From Pseudomonas orientalis (GTDB lineage Bacteria > Pseudomonadota > Gammaproteobacteria > Pseudomonadales > Pseudomonadaceae), in NCBI RefSeq assembly GCF_001439815.1, contig NZ_JYLM01000005.1, forward strand, positions 186,001 through 250,000: DNA of 64,000 bases, read 5' to 3'. The notes beneath the pieces are model-generated. The model saw nothing but the letters and a program-made list of their open reading frames with translations. It did not search any database and was not told the origin of the DNA. How positions within the stretch are numbered: the first letter of the stretch is position 1; every line of letters starts with the position of its first letter. Made by a program: the position numbers and the translations under genes. This document shows positions 34,512-42,506 of this stretch, in pieces.

Positions 34512-35480
34512 GTGACGGACCCGAATAAACTGCGCCCCCATGAGTTGGCTCATGAGGTGCTGCAAGACACGGCCATGGACCAAGCGCTCGATTGGCTGAT
34601 CGCCTTGCAGTGCCCGCAACCCGGCCAGCAAGCCGCTTTCCAGGCCTGGCTGGCGCAGGACCCGGCGCATGCACACGCGTTCAGCAAGGCCCAGTCCGCC
34701 TGGGGTGGCACGCCGGTACACAGCGCCGCCGTGGCGTTGGCCGCGCCACGCCGACCGAGCGCCTGGCGCCGGATCAAACCGCATTGGAAACCCCTGGCCA
34801 CCGCCGCCGTGCTGCTGCTCGGTCTGTTCAGCTTCAGCAACCTGCCGGTGCGCCTGCAGGCCGACCACCTCACCGTAGTCGGTGAGCGCCAGCGTCTGCA
34901 ACTGGACGAGGGCTCCAACGTACTGCTGAACACCAATTCGGCGTTTTCCAGCCGCATCAAGGACCACCAGCGCATCGCCCGCCTCTACCAGGGCGAAGCG
35001 TTTTTCGACATCGCCCCCGCCCGTGGCCTGCCGCTGGAAATCGACGCCGGCCCGGTGCGCGCCAGCGTGCGCGACACAGCGTTTGCCGTGCGCTATCTCG
35101 ACGGCGAAGCCCAAGTGCAAGTGCAACGCGGTGATGTCGACCTGAGCAATACCTTCGACGACGCCCGGGTGCGCCTGAGCGCCGGCGAAAGCATTCGCGT
35201 CGGCCCCAAGGGCTTCAGTCAGCCCGCCAGGCTGGACGTCAGCAAGGACCTGGCCTGGGTCCAGGGCCGACTGGTGTTCGAAAACTGCCCGATGAGCGAA
35301 GTGCTGGCGGAGCTGCGCCGCTATTATCCGGGCTGGATCGTCAATACCAACGACAAGCTCGCCAGCGTCGCCGTCACCGGCAACTATCGCCTCGACCAGC
35401 CGTTGGACGTAGTGCGTTCCCTGGCCCACATCACCTCGGCCAAGCTGTCGGAATACCCTGCGCTGGTGATTTTGAACTGA
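34512..35480 (+). CDS. FecR-family anti-sigma / signal transducer
   Basis: A 322-residue inner-membrane regulator. The cytoplasmic N-terminal DUF4880-type region with ALDWLIALQCPQPGQQAAFQ and WLAQDPAHAHAF binds the sigma factor. One transmembrane helix (about residues 96-112, PLATAAVLLLGLFSFSN) follows. The periplasmic FecR domain includes HLTVVGERQRLQLDEGS and AFFDIAPARGLPLEI. It relays receptor occupancy to the ECF sigma. The start is GTG at 34512 with GAGG 7 bp upstream. It is separated by 75 bp from the sigma gene. Confidence 0.9.
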   Translation: MTDPNKLRPHELAHEVLQDTAMDQALDWLIALQCPQPGQQAAFQAWLAQDPAHAHAFSKAQSAWGGTPVHSAAVALAAPRRPSAWRRIKPHWKPLATAAVLLLGLFSFSNLPVRLQADHLTVVGERQRLQLDEGSNVLLNTNSAFSSRIKDHQRIARLYQGEAFFDIAPARGLPLEIDAGPVRASVRDTAFAVRYLDGEAQVQVQRGDVDLSNTFDDARVRLSAGESIRVGPKGFSQPARLDVSKDLAWVQGRLVFENCPMSEVLAELRRYYPGWIVNTNDKLASVAVTGNYRLDQPLDVVRSLAHITSAKLSEYPALVILN

Positions 35481-35531
35481 ATGAGCACTATTTTTACTCG
35501 ATACTGACCGGCGATACGTCTCGTTATAGCC

Positions 35532-35550
35532 AATGCAACTGATTCCCATT
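35532..35550. promoter_or_regulatory. Weak Fur-box-like site upstream of the heme receptor
   Basis: AATG-CAACTGATTCC-CATT resembles the extended Fur inverted repeat with AATG/CATT ends but several internal mismatches. It lies in the 117 bp gap between the FecR-like gene and the receptor, where an ECF-dependent promoter is also expected; I cannot assign one with confidence. Confidence 0.3.
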
Positions 35551-35597
35551 TGGTTTCGGTTCGCAACTATAAGATTCGTATCTCCGGAGCGCTCTCG

Positions 35598-38162
35598 ATG
35601 TCCTCTCGTTTCAACCGCCGGTCCTGTTCGCCCGTCCTGTCCTTGCTCACCGCCGCCATGCTGATGGCCGGCGTGCCGGCAATGGCCGCCACTGCCGTCG
35701 AACCTGCGCCGCGCAGCCACGGCAATTACAACTTCAGCATCGAACAGCAGCCATTGGTGTCGGCGCTGAACGCGTTCAGCGGCGTGACCGGTTGGCAAGT
35801 CGGTCTGCCGGCCGAGTTGGGCCAGGGTGTGTCGTCCCCAGGTGTGCGCGGTGCGTTATTGCCGGAGAAGGCGCTGGAGCGGCTGTTGGTGGGGACCAAC
35901 CTGAGCTACCGCAAGCTGGGCAATAACAACATCGTGCTGGAAAAACGTGCCGCCGGCAGTGCCCTCAACCTGCAGCAAGTGACCATCAGCGCCACCCGTA
36001 CCGAGCAGGCTGTCGACAGCGTACCGAGTATGGTCAGCGTGCACGACCGCCAGGAACTGGACCGCCAGAACGTCAACAACAGCCGTGAGCTGGTGCGTTA
36101 TGAGCCGGGCGTGTCCGTTGGCGGTGCCGGCACCCGTTCGGGCAACGCGGGCTATAACATTCGCGGGATCGACGGCGACCGCATTCTGACCCAGGTCGAT
36201 GGCGTGGAAGTGCCGGACAACTTCTTCAACGGCCCCTACGCCAAGACCCGGCGCAACTACGTCGACCCGGAAATCGTCAAGCGCGTGGAAATCCTGCGCG
36301 GCCCGGCCTCGGCCCTGTACGGCAGCAGTGCCATCGGCGGCGCGGTGAGCTATTTCACCCTCGACCCGGATGACATCATCAAACCCGGCCAGGACGTCGG
36401 CGCACGCCTGAAAACCGGCTACAGCTCCGCCGACGAAAGCTGGCTGACCTCCGCCACCGTCGCCGGCCGCGTGCAGGACTTCGACGGACTGCTGCACCTG
36501 AGCCAGCGCAACGGACACGAAACCGAATCCTATGATGGCAACAACGCCACCGGCCTCGCCCGCACCGGCGCCAACCCGGAAGACGCACGCACCACCAACG
36601 TGCTGGCCAAGTTGGGCTGGAATTATGGCGACGACAACCGCCTGGGCCTGACCTACGAGAAGTACAAGGATGATCGCGACGTCAACCTCAAGAATGCGGT
36701 GGGCGGCCCGTTCATCGGTGGCCGTGGTTTCAACCTGTACCGTGACCGTCGCGGCAACGACACCATTACCCGCGAGCGTTTCGGCCTGGAAAACAGCTTT
36801 GCCCTCGAGTCGCCGCTCGCCGACCGTATCAAGACCAGCCTCAATTACCAGATTGCCAAGACCGACCAGACCACCGCCGAAATCTATCAGTCCGGCCGCC
36901 GTGTATTGCGCACCCGCGACACGCTGTACGAAGAAAAGCAGTGGGTCTTCGATGCACAGCTGGACAAGGCTTTCAGCCTCGGTGATACCGAGCACCAACT
37001 GACCTACGGCACTACCCTCAAGCAGCAGAAAGTCACCGGTTCGCGTGAAGGCGCCGCCACTTGCCTGGCGGTCGGCAGCGGCTGCACCGCCATCGGCGCG
37101 CCCAGCCCGTCGGCCAGCGACAGTGTGAAGAAATCCAGCGACTTCCCCGACCCGACCATCAACACCTATTCGCTGTTCGCCCAGGACCAGATCACCTGGG
37201 ACAACTGGACCTTCCTGCCCGCCGTGCGCTACGACTACACCCGGCTCAAGCCCAAGCTGACCGAGGAATTCCTCAGCACCGTGAACCCCACCGGCGAGTA
37301 CGCGGTCGACGGCAAGGACAAAACATGGCACCGCGTGACGCCCAAGTTCGGCCTGACGTACGCCCTGACCGACCAGTACACCTGGTTCGGCCAATACGCC
37401 GAAGGCTTCCGCACGCCGTCCGCCAAAGCGCTGTACGGCCGCTTCGAAAACCTCAACCTGGGCTACACCGTGGAGCCCAACCCCGATCTCAAGCCGGAAA
37501 CCAGCAAGGGCATCGAAACCGGGCTGCGCGGCAAGTTCGACGCAGGCTCGTTCGAAATCGCCGTGTTCTATAACAAATACCGCGATTTCATCGACGAAGA
37601 CAACGCGGTGGTCGGCGGTACCGTCGAGCAATTCCAGGCGGTGAATATCAAACGCGCCACCATCAAGGGCGCCGAAGCCAAGGGCCGTCTGAACCTGGAT
37701 GCATTCGGCGCCCCGCAGGGCCTCTACACCCAAGGCGCGATCTCCTATGCCCATGGCCGCAACAACGACAATGGCGAGCCGCTCAATAGCGTCAACCCGC
37801 TCAAGGGCGTATTCGGCCTGGGCTACGACCAGGACAACTACGGTGGCCTGGTGAGCTGGACCCTGGTCAAGAAACAGAACCGCGTCGACAGCAGCACCTT
37901 CCACGCCCCGGACGGCGACACCAGCGGCCCGTTCAAGACGCCGGGCTTCGGCATTCTCGACCTGACCGCCTACTACAAGGTGACCAACGACGTAACCATC
38001 AACGGCGGTCTCTACAACCTCACCGACAAAAAGTACTGGAACTGGGATGACGTACGCAGCTACGACAGCGTCGGCGAAGCCGCAGTGACCGGCCCGGCCA
38101 ACCTTGATCGGCTGACCCAGCCGGGTCGCAACTTTGCGATCAACCTGATCTGGGACATCTGA
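35598..38162 (+). CDS. TonB-dependent hemoglobin/heme receptor with STN signalling domain
   Basis: An 854-residue outer-membrane receptor. A signal peptide ends near PAMAATA. An STN domain (about residues 42-120, FSIEQQPLVSALNAFSGVTG) contacts the FecR-like protein, and a TonB box-like QQVTISATRTEQ follows. The plug contains YNIRGIDGDRILTQVDGVEVP and EILRGPASALYGSSAIGGAV. The barrel has the heme-receptor FRTPSAKALYG segment and a conserved NPDLKPETSKGIETG. The class is the hemoglobin/transferrin/lactoferrin receptor family. GGAG lies about 8 bp before the ATG at 35598. It is followed by heme oxygenase, supporting heme as substrate. Confidence 0.92.
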   Translation: MSSRFNRRSCSPVLSLLTAAMLMAGVPAMAATAVEPAPRSHGNYNFSIEQQPLVSALNAFSGVTGWQVGLPAELGQGVSSPGVRGALLPEKALERLLVGTNLSYRKLGNNNIVLEKRAAGSALNLQQVTISATRTEQAVDSVPSMVSVHDRQELDRQNVNNSRELVRYEPGVSVGGAGTRSGNAGYNIRGIDGDRILTQVDGVEVPDNFFNGPYAKTRRNYVDPEIVKRVEILRGPASALYGSSAIGGAVSYFTLDPDDIIKPGQDVGARLKTGYSSADESWLTSATVAGRVQDFDGLLHLSQRNGHETESYDGNNATGLARTGANPEDARTTNVLAKLGWNYGDDNRLGLTYEKYKDDRDVNLKNAVGGPFIGGRGFNLYRDRRGNDTITRERFGLENSFALESPLADRIKTSLNYQIAKTDQTTAEIYQSGRRVLRTRDTLYEEKQWVFDAQLDKAFSLGDTEHQLTYGTTLKQQKVTGSREGAATCLAVGSGCTAIGAPSPSASDSVKKSSDFPDPTINTYSLFAQDQITWDNWTFLPAVRYDYTRLKPKLTEEFLSTVNPTGEYAVDGKDKTWHRVTPKFGLTYALTDQYTWFGQYAEGFRTPSAKALYGRFENLNLGYTVEPNPDLKPETSKGIETGLRGKFDAGSFEIAVFYNKYRDFIDEDNAVVGGTVEQFQAVNIKRATIKGAEAKGRLNLDAFGAPQGLYTQGAISYAHGRNNDNGEPLNSVNPLKGVFGLGYDQDNYGGLVSWTLVKKQNRVDSSTFHAPDGDTSGPFKTPGFGILDLTAYYKVTNDVTINGGLYNLTDKKYWNWDDVRSYDSVGEAAVTGPANLDRLTQPGRNFAINLIWDI

Positions 38163-38174
38163 CGAGAGCCGCCG

Positions 38175-38216
38175 CACCTTGCCGCAATGATGGTGCGGCG
38201 AGGTGAGGATTTTTTA
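38175..38216 (+). terminator. Probable terminator after the heme receptor
   Basis: CACCTTGCCGC and GCGGCGAGGTG form an 11 bp stem (one G-U pair) followed after four bases by TTTTTT. It suggests that at least part of the transcript ends before hemO. Confidence 0.5.
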
Positions 38217-38298
38217 CTGTGCCGCGTCTTCCTGTTCGTCTAGTTGATAACCGCTCTCTTTAGAGCCACAAGACGCTACCCTTCTCAAGGACTTTTTC

Positions 38299-38907
38299 AT
38301 GACCGCTTCTCCCACCTCTGAACGTGCAAGCCTGCGCTCCCAGCGCCTGAACCAGATCACCCATGAGCCGCACACCAGGCTCGACGCACTGGTCAAGGCG
38401 CACGCCCCGTTTGAGACCCAGGCCAACTTTGCCCGCTTCGTGGTGGCGCAGTACCTGTTCCAATCGGAGTTGGTCGCGCTGTACAACGATGCAGAACTGA
38501 ACCGGATCATCCCGGACCTGGCCGAACGCTGCCGCGCAGAAGCGGCCAGGCTTGATCTGGGCGACCTCGACACCGACGTACCCGCGCCGGTTGCCGGTGC
38601 CGTGAATAACCCGGGCAAGGCCGAAGCCCTGGGTTGGCTGTTCGTCTCCGAAGGTTCCAAGCTGGGCGCCGCGTTCCTGATCAAACGGGCGGTGGGCCTG
38701 GGGCTGAGCGAAACCTTCGGTGCCCGTCACCTGGGCGAACCGACGGGCGGTCGCGCCGAAGGCTGGAAACGCTTCACCCGCATCCTCGACGGCCTGCAGT
38801 TCAGCGCAGACGAAGAAGCCGCCGTAGAGAAAGGTGCAATCGATGCGTTTGTGCGCTTCACCGTATTGCTGGAACAGGCGTACGCTACGGCCCCTGAACT
38901 GGCCTGA
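38299..38907 (+). CDS. hemO: Heme oxygenase HemO/PigA
   Basis: A 202-residue heme oxygenase that opens the heme ring to biliverdin, CO and iron. The sequence LRSQRLNQITHEPHTRLDAL aligns with P. aeruginosa PigA, giving proximal heme ligand H25. The distal helix is in LGWLFVSEGSKLGAAFLIK. N18 and K33, equivalents of the residues that give PigA its delta-biliverdin product, are both present. AAGGA lies about 8 bp upstream. It follows the receptor after 136 bp and completes the heme-use pathway. Confidence 0.92.
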   Translation: MTASPTSERASLRSQRLNQITHEPHTRLDALVKAHAPFETQANFARFVVAQYLFQSELVALYNDAELNRIIPDLAERCRAEAARLDLGDLDTDVPAPVAGAVNNPGKAEALGWLFVSEGSKLGAAFLIKRAVGLGLSETFGARHLGEPTGGRAEGWKRFTRILDGLQFSADEEAAVEKGAIDAFVRFTVLLEQAYATAPELA

Positions 38908-38927
38908 CCTACTGATTGAAATGCAAT

Positions 38928-38963
38928 CAACTGTGGGAGGGGGCTTGCCCCCTCCCACAGTTG
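38928..38963. repeat. Collapsed REP palindrome
   Basis: A perfect 36 bp inverted repeat (17 bp arms, two central T bases) whose arm is CAACTGTGGGAGGGGGC. It equals the outer arms of a REPIN with the spacer and inner parts deleted. It lies between hemO and the DUF454 gene. Confidence 0.85.
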
Positions 38964-39002
38964 GAACGCATTTCACATTGTTTTTCTGTGATAACCCTAT
39001 CT

Positions 39003-39404
39003 ATGACCGGCAAAACCCAATCCACCTCCAGAATCGCACAGATCCTCTACGGCCTGCTGGCCTATGTCAGCCTGGGGATCGGCCTGGTGGCGATTGTCAT
39101 ACCGGGTTTGCCCACCACCGAATTCATCCTGCTGGCCGCCTGGGCCGCGACCAAAAGCTCACCGCGCCTGAGCGCCTGGCTGGAAAACCACCGCCTGTTC
39201 GGGCCGATCCTGTTCAACTGGCGCAATGGCAAGATCATCGCGCGCCGGGCCAAAGTCAGCGCCACCGTCAGCATGCTGCTGTGCGCCGTGCTGATGCTGG
39301 TGATGCTCGATCACGGCTGGCCGATCTACCTGGCCATCGCCGGCATGAGCCTGGGCAATCTGTGGATCTGGTCTCGCCCCGAACAGCTCGCACCGCCCGT
39401 ATAA
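39003..39404 (+). CDS. DUF454 (YbaN family) inner membrane protein
   Basis: A 133-residue protein with an N-terminal hydrophobic pair of helices including GIGLVAIVIPGLPTTEFILL, the DUF454 signature. A loop (WLENHRLFGPILFNWRNGKII) and two C-terminal helices follow. E. coli YbaN is the family namesake and the function is unknown. DUF454 genes often accompany heme and iron genes, and this one follows hemO. The ATG at 39003 is chosen because upstream in-frame codons run through the REP palindrome. Confidence 0.82.
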   Translation: MTGKTQSTSRIAQILYGLLAYVSLGIGLVAIVIPGLPTTEFILLAAWAATKSSPRLSAWLENHRLFGPILFNWRNGKIIARRAKVSATVSMLLCAVLMLVMLDHGWPIYLAIAGMSLGNLWIWSRPEQLAPPV

Positions 39405-39445
39405 CGCCGCGTGTAGGCTTTTTCCTACCGCTCATCGTCTGTCGC

Positions 39446-39472
39446 TCATGAATTGATTTGTTACGCCGATGT
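39446..39472 (+). promoter_or_regulatory. Sigma-28 (FliA) promoter of the chemoreceptor gene
   Basis: TCAT-N15-GCCGATGT matches the flagellar sigma consensus TCAA/TAAA-N15-GCCGATAA in spacing and in the -10 core. It ends 68 bp before the receptor start. Confidence 0.65.
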
Positions 39473-39540
39473 TTCAGGCATGACGCCGAATGGACTTGGC
39501 TTTTGCGTGCATCTCAACAAGTCCATTCGTGAGTGAACCT

Positions 39541-41679
39541 ATGTTCGACACCCTCTCCATCCGCCTGAAAATCGTGCTGCTGTCCGGCCTCTGCCTGCTC
39601 GGGGTCATTGCACTGGTGGTGGGCATCAATATCTACAACACCAATCAGAACGACCAACTGGTCAGTGACTCAAGCTCACGCATGCTGACTGCCGGCGTGG
39701 AACAGTTGCTGCAAGCCAAGGCGGCCGAACAGGCGGTGCAGCTGCAGAAAACCTTCAACGAGAACCTGCAGGCGGTCATCGCCCTCGCCGACCAGATCAA
39801 AGACCTGCGCACCCTCGGGGCCAAGCGTTCCCTGGAAGCCGGTGCCCTGCGCGAGGAACTCAACCAGAGCGTCAAAACCGCTTTCGAGCGCAACACCAAG
39901 GTGCTGGGCATCTGGCTGTCGTTCGAACCCAACGCACTGGATAGCAAGGACAGCCAATTCATTGACGACAAGGCCCGCGCTTCCAACGAAAAAGGCCGTT
40001 TCTCCAGCTACTGGAGCCGGGCCGGTGGCGAAGGCCTGAACACGATCATGGTCGAGGATGACCTGACCAAGACCACCCTCAACCTCAGCGGTACGCCCTA
40101 CAACATTTGGTACACCTGCCCACGGGACACGCGCACCACCTGCCTGCTGGACCCGTACGAAGACACCGTGGCCGGCAAACCCGTGCTGATGACCACCATC
40201 TCCCTGCCGTTGATCGTCGATGGCAAGGTAATTGGCGTCGTCGGTGTGGATATCGCCCTCAACGCCCTGCAAGCCGTCACCGATGCGGCGCAGAAAACCG
40301 TATTCGACGGCGCCGCACACGTGGAGGTGCTGTCCAGCACCGGGCTGATCGCCGCCTACAGCGGTGAGCCGGGCAAAGTGGGCAAGAACCTGATCGACAC
40401 CCTGGGCGCCGAAGGCAAAGAGATCGTGCAGTTGCTTGCCGATGATCGTCCGATGATCCGCGAGCAGGACGAGACCATTCGCGTCGTATACCCGGTCAAG
40501 CCGATTGCCGACGCCAAATCCTGGGGCGTGCTGATCAAGCTGCCCAAAGCGGTGATGCTGGCCGATAACGTGAAACTGCAAGCTGTGCTTGACGACGCCC
40601 AGGCCACCGGCACCCTCAAGGCCTTGCTGGTCGCCGCCGCCGCTGCCCTGCTGGGCCTGCTGCTGATCTGGCTGACCGCGACCGGCGTGACCCGCCCGAT
40701 CAACAGCGTGGCCGCCATGCTCAAGGACATCGCCAGCGGCGACGGCGACCTCACCCAGCGCCTGGCCTACAGCAAAAAAGACGAACTGGGCGAGTTGGTG
40801 AACTGGTTCAACCGCTTCCTCGACAAGCTGCAACCGACCATCGCGCAGATCAAGCAAAGCATCACGGAAGCGCGCGGCACGGCCGACCAGTCCTCGGCCA
40901 TTGCGCGCCAGACCAGCGAAGGCATGCAGGTGCAGTTTCGCGAGATCGACCAGGTGGCCACCGCGTCCAATGAAATGAGCGCAACCGCCCATGACGTCGC
41001 CAACAGCGCCTCCAATGCCGCCAGTGCGGCACGCGGCGCGGATCAGTCGGCGCGCGAGGGCATGTCGATCATCGAACAAAGCACCCGCGATATCACCTCG
41101 CTTGCCGAGGAAGTCAGCAAGGCCGTCGGCGAAGTTGAGGAATTGGCCGTCAATAGTGAACAGATCGGTTCAGTCCTGGAAGTGATCCGCAGCATTGCCG
41201 AACAGACCAACTTGCTGGCCCTGAACGCGGCGATCGAAGCGGCACGTGCCGGGGAAAGCGGACGCGGTTTTGCGGTGGTGGCCGATGAGGTGCGCAACCT
41301 GGCCAAACGCACCCAGGATTCGGTAGAGGAAATTCGCCAGGTGATCGAACGGATCCAGAGCGGCACCCGTGGCGTGGTGGCGACCATGCACTCCAGCCAG
41401 CAACAGGCGCAAAGCAATGCCGGGCAGATCCACGAAGCGGTGAAGGCCTTGGGCAAGATCAGCGATGCTGTGACGGTGATCAGCGACATGAACCTGCAGA
41501 TCGCCAGCGCCGCCGAAGAGCAGAGCGCGGTGGCCGAAGAGGTCAATCGCAACGTCTCGGCGATCCGCACCGTGACCGAAACCCTTACCGGCCAGGCCAC
41601 CGAGTCGGCGGCCATCAGCAGCCAGCTCAATGCCCTGGCCAGCCAACAGATGAAGCTGATGGATCAGTTCAGGGTATAA
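39541..41679 (+). CDS. Methyl-accepting chemotaxis protein with double Cache sensor
   Basis: A 712-residue chemoreceptor. The first transmembrane helix (about residues 10-30) is followed by a periplasmic dCache domain to about residue 360, a second helix (about 360-380), a HAMP domain ([21 protein letters not shown]) and the signalling hairpin. The hairpin tip is [20 protein letters not shown], so it belongs to the 40-heptad class. The amino-acid binding motif R-x-W-Y of PctA-like sensors is replaced by N-I-W-Y, and two Cys ([11 protein letters not shown]) flank it, so the ligand may not be an amino acid. A FliA promoter precedes it. Confidence 0.9.
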   Translation: MFDTLSIRLKIVLLSGLCLLGVIALVVGINIYNTNQNDQLVSDSSSRMLTAGVEQLLQAKAAEQAVQLQKTFNENLQAVIALADQIKDLRTLGAKRSLEAGALREELNQSVKTAFERNTKVLGIWLSFEPNALDSKDSQFIDDKARASNEKGRFSSYWSRAGGEGLNTIMVEDDLTKTTLNLSGTPYNIWYTCPRDTRTTCLLDPYEDTVAGKPVLMTTISLPLIVDGKVIGVVGVDIALNALQAVTDAAQKTVFDGAAHVEVLSSTGLIAAYSGEPGKVGKNLIDTLGAEGKEIVQLLADDRPMIREQDETIRVVYPVKPIADAKSWGVLIKLPKAVMLADNVKLQAVLDDAQATGTLKALLVAAAAALLGLLLIWLTATGVTRPINSVAAMLKDIASGDGDLTQRLAYSKKDELGELVNWFNRFLDKLQPTIAQIKQSITEARGTADQSSAIARQTSEGMQVQFREIDQVATASNEMSATAHDVANSASNAASAARGADQSAREGMSIIEQSTRDITSLAEEVSKAVGEVEELAVNSEQIGSVLEVIRSIAEQTNLLALNAAIEAARAGESGRGFAVVADEVRNLAKRTQDSVEEIRQVIERIQSGTRGVVATMHSSQQQAQSNAGQIHEAVKALGKISDAVTVISDMNLQIASAAEEQSAVAEEVNRNVSAIRTVTETLTGQATESAAISSQLNALASQQMKLMDQFRV

Positions 41680-41697
41680 GAAACAGGGCAAATCCAA

Positions 41698-41786
41698 TGT
41701 GGGAGGGGGCTTGCCCCCGATAGCAGTGTGTCAGCCATAGATAAGGTGACTGACACTCCGCCATCGGGGGCAAGCCCCCTCCCACA
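41698..41786. repeat. REPIN (two facing REPs)
   Basis: Facing REPs with the spacer AGTGTGTCAGCC...GGTGACTGACACTCC, between the convergent chemoreceptor and nitroreductase genes. Confidence 0.9.
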
Positions 41787-41803
41787 TTTTGACCGCGCAC
41801 CGC

Positions 41804-42367
41804 TTAAAGACCGGTCCAGGCCTGGACGAACGCTGCAACATCTTCCTTCGGCGCCGTACGCGGCGGGTTCTGCGGCGTGCCCAAATACAGGAAGCCGATC
41901 ACCTCTTCATCTTCTGTCAGCCCCAGCCCTTTGGCCACATGCGCCGAGTAAGACAACTCACCCGTACGCCACACCGCGCCAATCCCTTGTGCATACGCCG
42001 CCAGTAGAATGCCATGGGCCGCACAGGCGGCTGCCAGCAACTGTTCGGATTTGGGCACCTTGAAATGCTCCTGCAGGCGGGCGATCACTACCACCACCAG
42101 CGGCGCCCGCAACGGACCGTTCTGGGCCTTGTCGATGGCGGCTTGCGGGGCGTCGGCATCCTGCAAACGCGCCGCTTCGGCCAGCAGCGTGCCCATGCGC
42201 TCACGGGCCGGACCTTCCACGGTGAGGAAACGCCACGGGCGCAGTTGGCCGTGGTCGGGCGCGCGCATGGCGGCGGCGAACAGCACGTCGCGCTGCGCCT
42301 GGGTCGGTGCCGGTTCCAGCAAGCGCGGCACGGAAACACGGTTGAGCAAAGCGTCGAGAGCCTGCAT
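41804..42367 (-). CDS. Nitroreductase family protein (YdjA-like)
   Basis: A 187-residue FMN enzyme of the compact YdjA subgroup. The N-terminal MQALDALLNRVSVPRLLEP, the FMN-binding APDHGQLRPWRFLTVEG, and the C-terminal IGFLYLGTPQNPP are typical. YdjA-type enzymes reduce nitro-aromatics slowly with NAD(P)H and their natural role is unclear. GGAGG lies about 7 bp before the ATG. It is divergent from the di-heme protein operon. Confidence 0.9.
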   Translation of the reverse strand: MQALDALLNRVSVPRLLEPAPTQAQRDVLFAAAMRAPDHGQLRPWRFLTVEGPARERMGTLLAEAARLQDADAPQAAIDKAQNGPLRAPLVVVVIARLQEHFKVPKSEQLLAAACAAHGILLAAYAQGIGAVWRTGELSYSAHVAKGLGLTEDEEVIGFLYLGTPQNPPRTAPKEDVAAFVQAWTGL

Positions 42368-42426
42368 TGGCCACCTCCAGAAAAAAATGTGCGGTCATTC
42401 TAGCGGAATGCATCGGGATGCCAGCA

Positions 42427-42446
42427 AACGATAATTGCTCTTATTC
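42427..42446. promoter_or_regulatory. Weak Fur-box-like half site
   Basis: CGATAATTGCTCTTATTC has one good Fur half (GATAAT) and a poor second half. It lies 60-80 bp upstream of the di-heme lipoprotein gene. Homologous operons in P. aeruginosa are iron-controlled as I recall, so it is worth testing. Confidence 0.3.
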
Positions 42447-42506
42447 AAACTGCCCCGCCCTGTTAGACTTTGCGACCCTATTTTCCAACCGCTTCCAGGA
42501 ATTTCG

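Noticed and set aside
35856..38177. A 773-codon open frame on the minus strand opposite the heme receptor
   Set aside because: It is the high-GC shadow of a well-supported TonB-dependent receptor. It has no ribosome site and a Val/Gly/Ala/His-biased composition without domains.
38163..38298. A Fur box directly before hemO
   Set aside because: Only a short GTTGATAAC fragment is present; there is no inverted partner.
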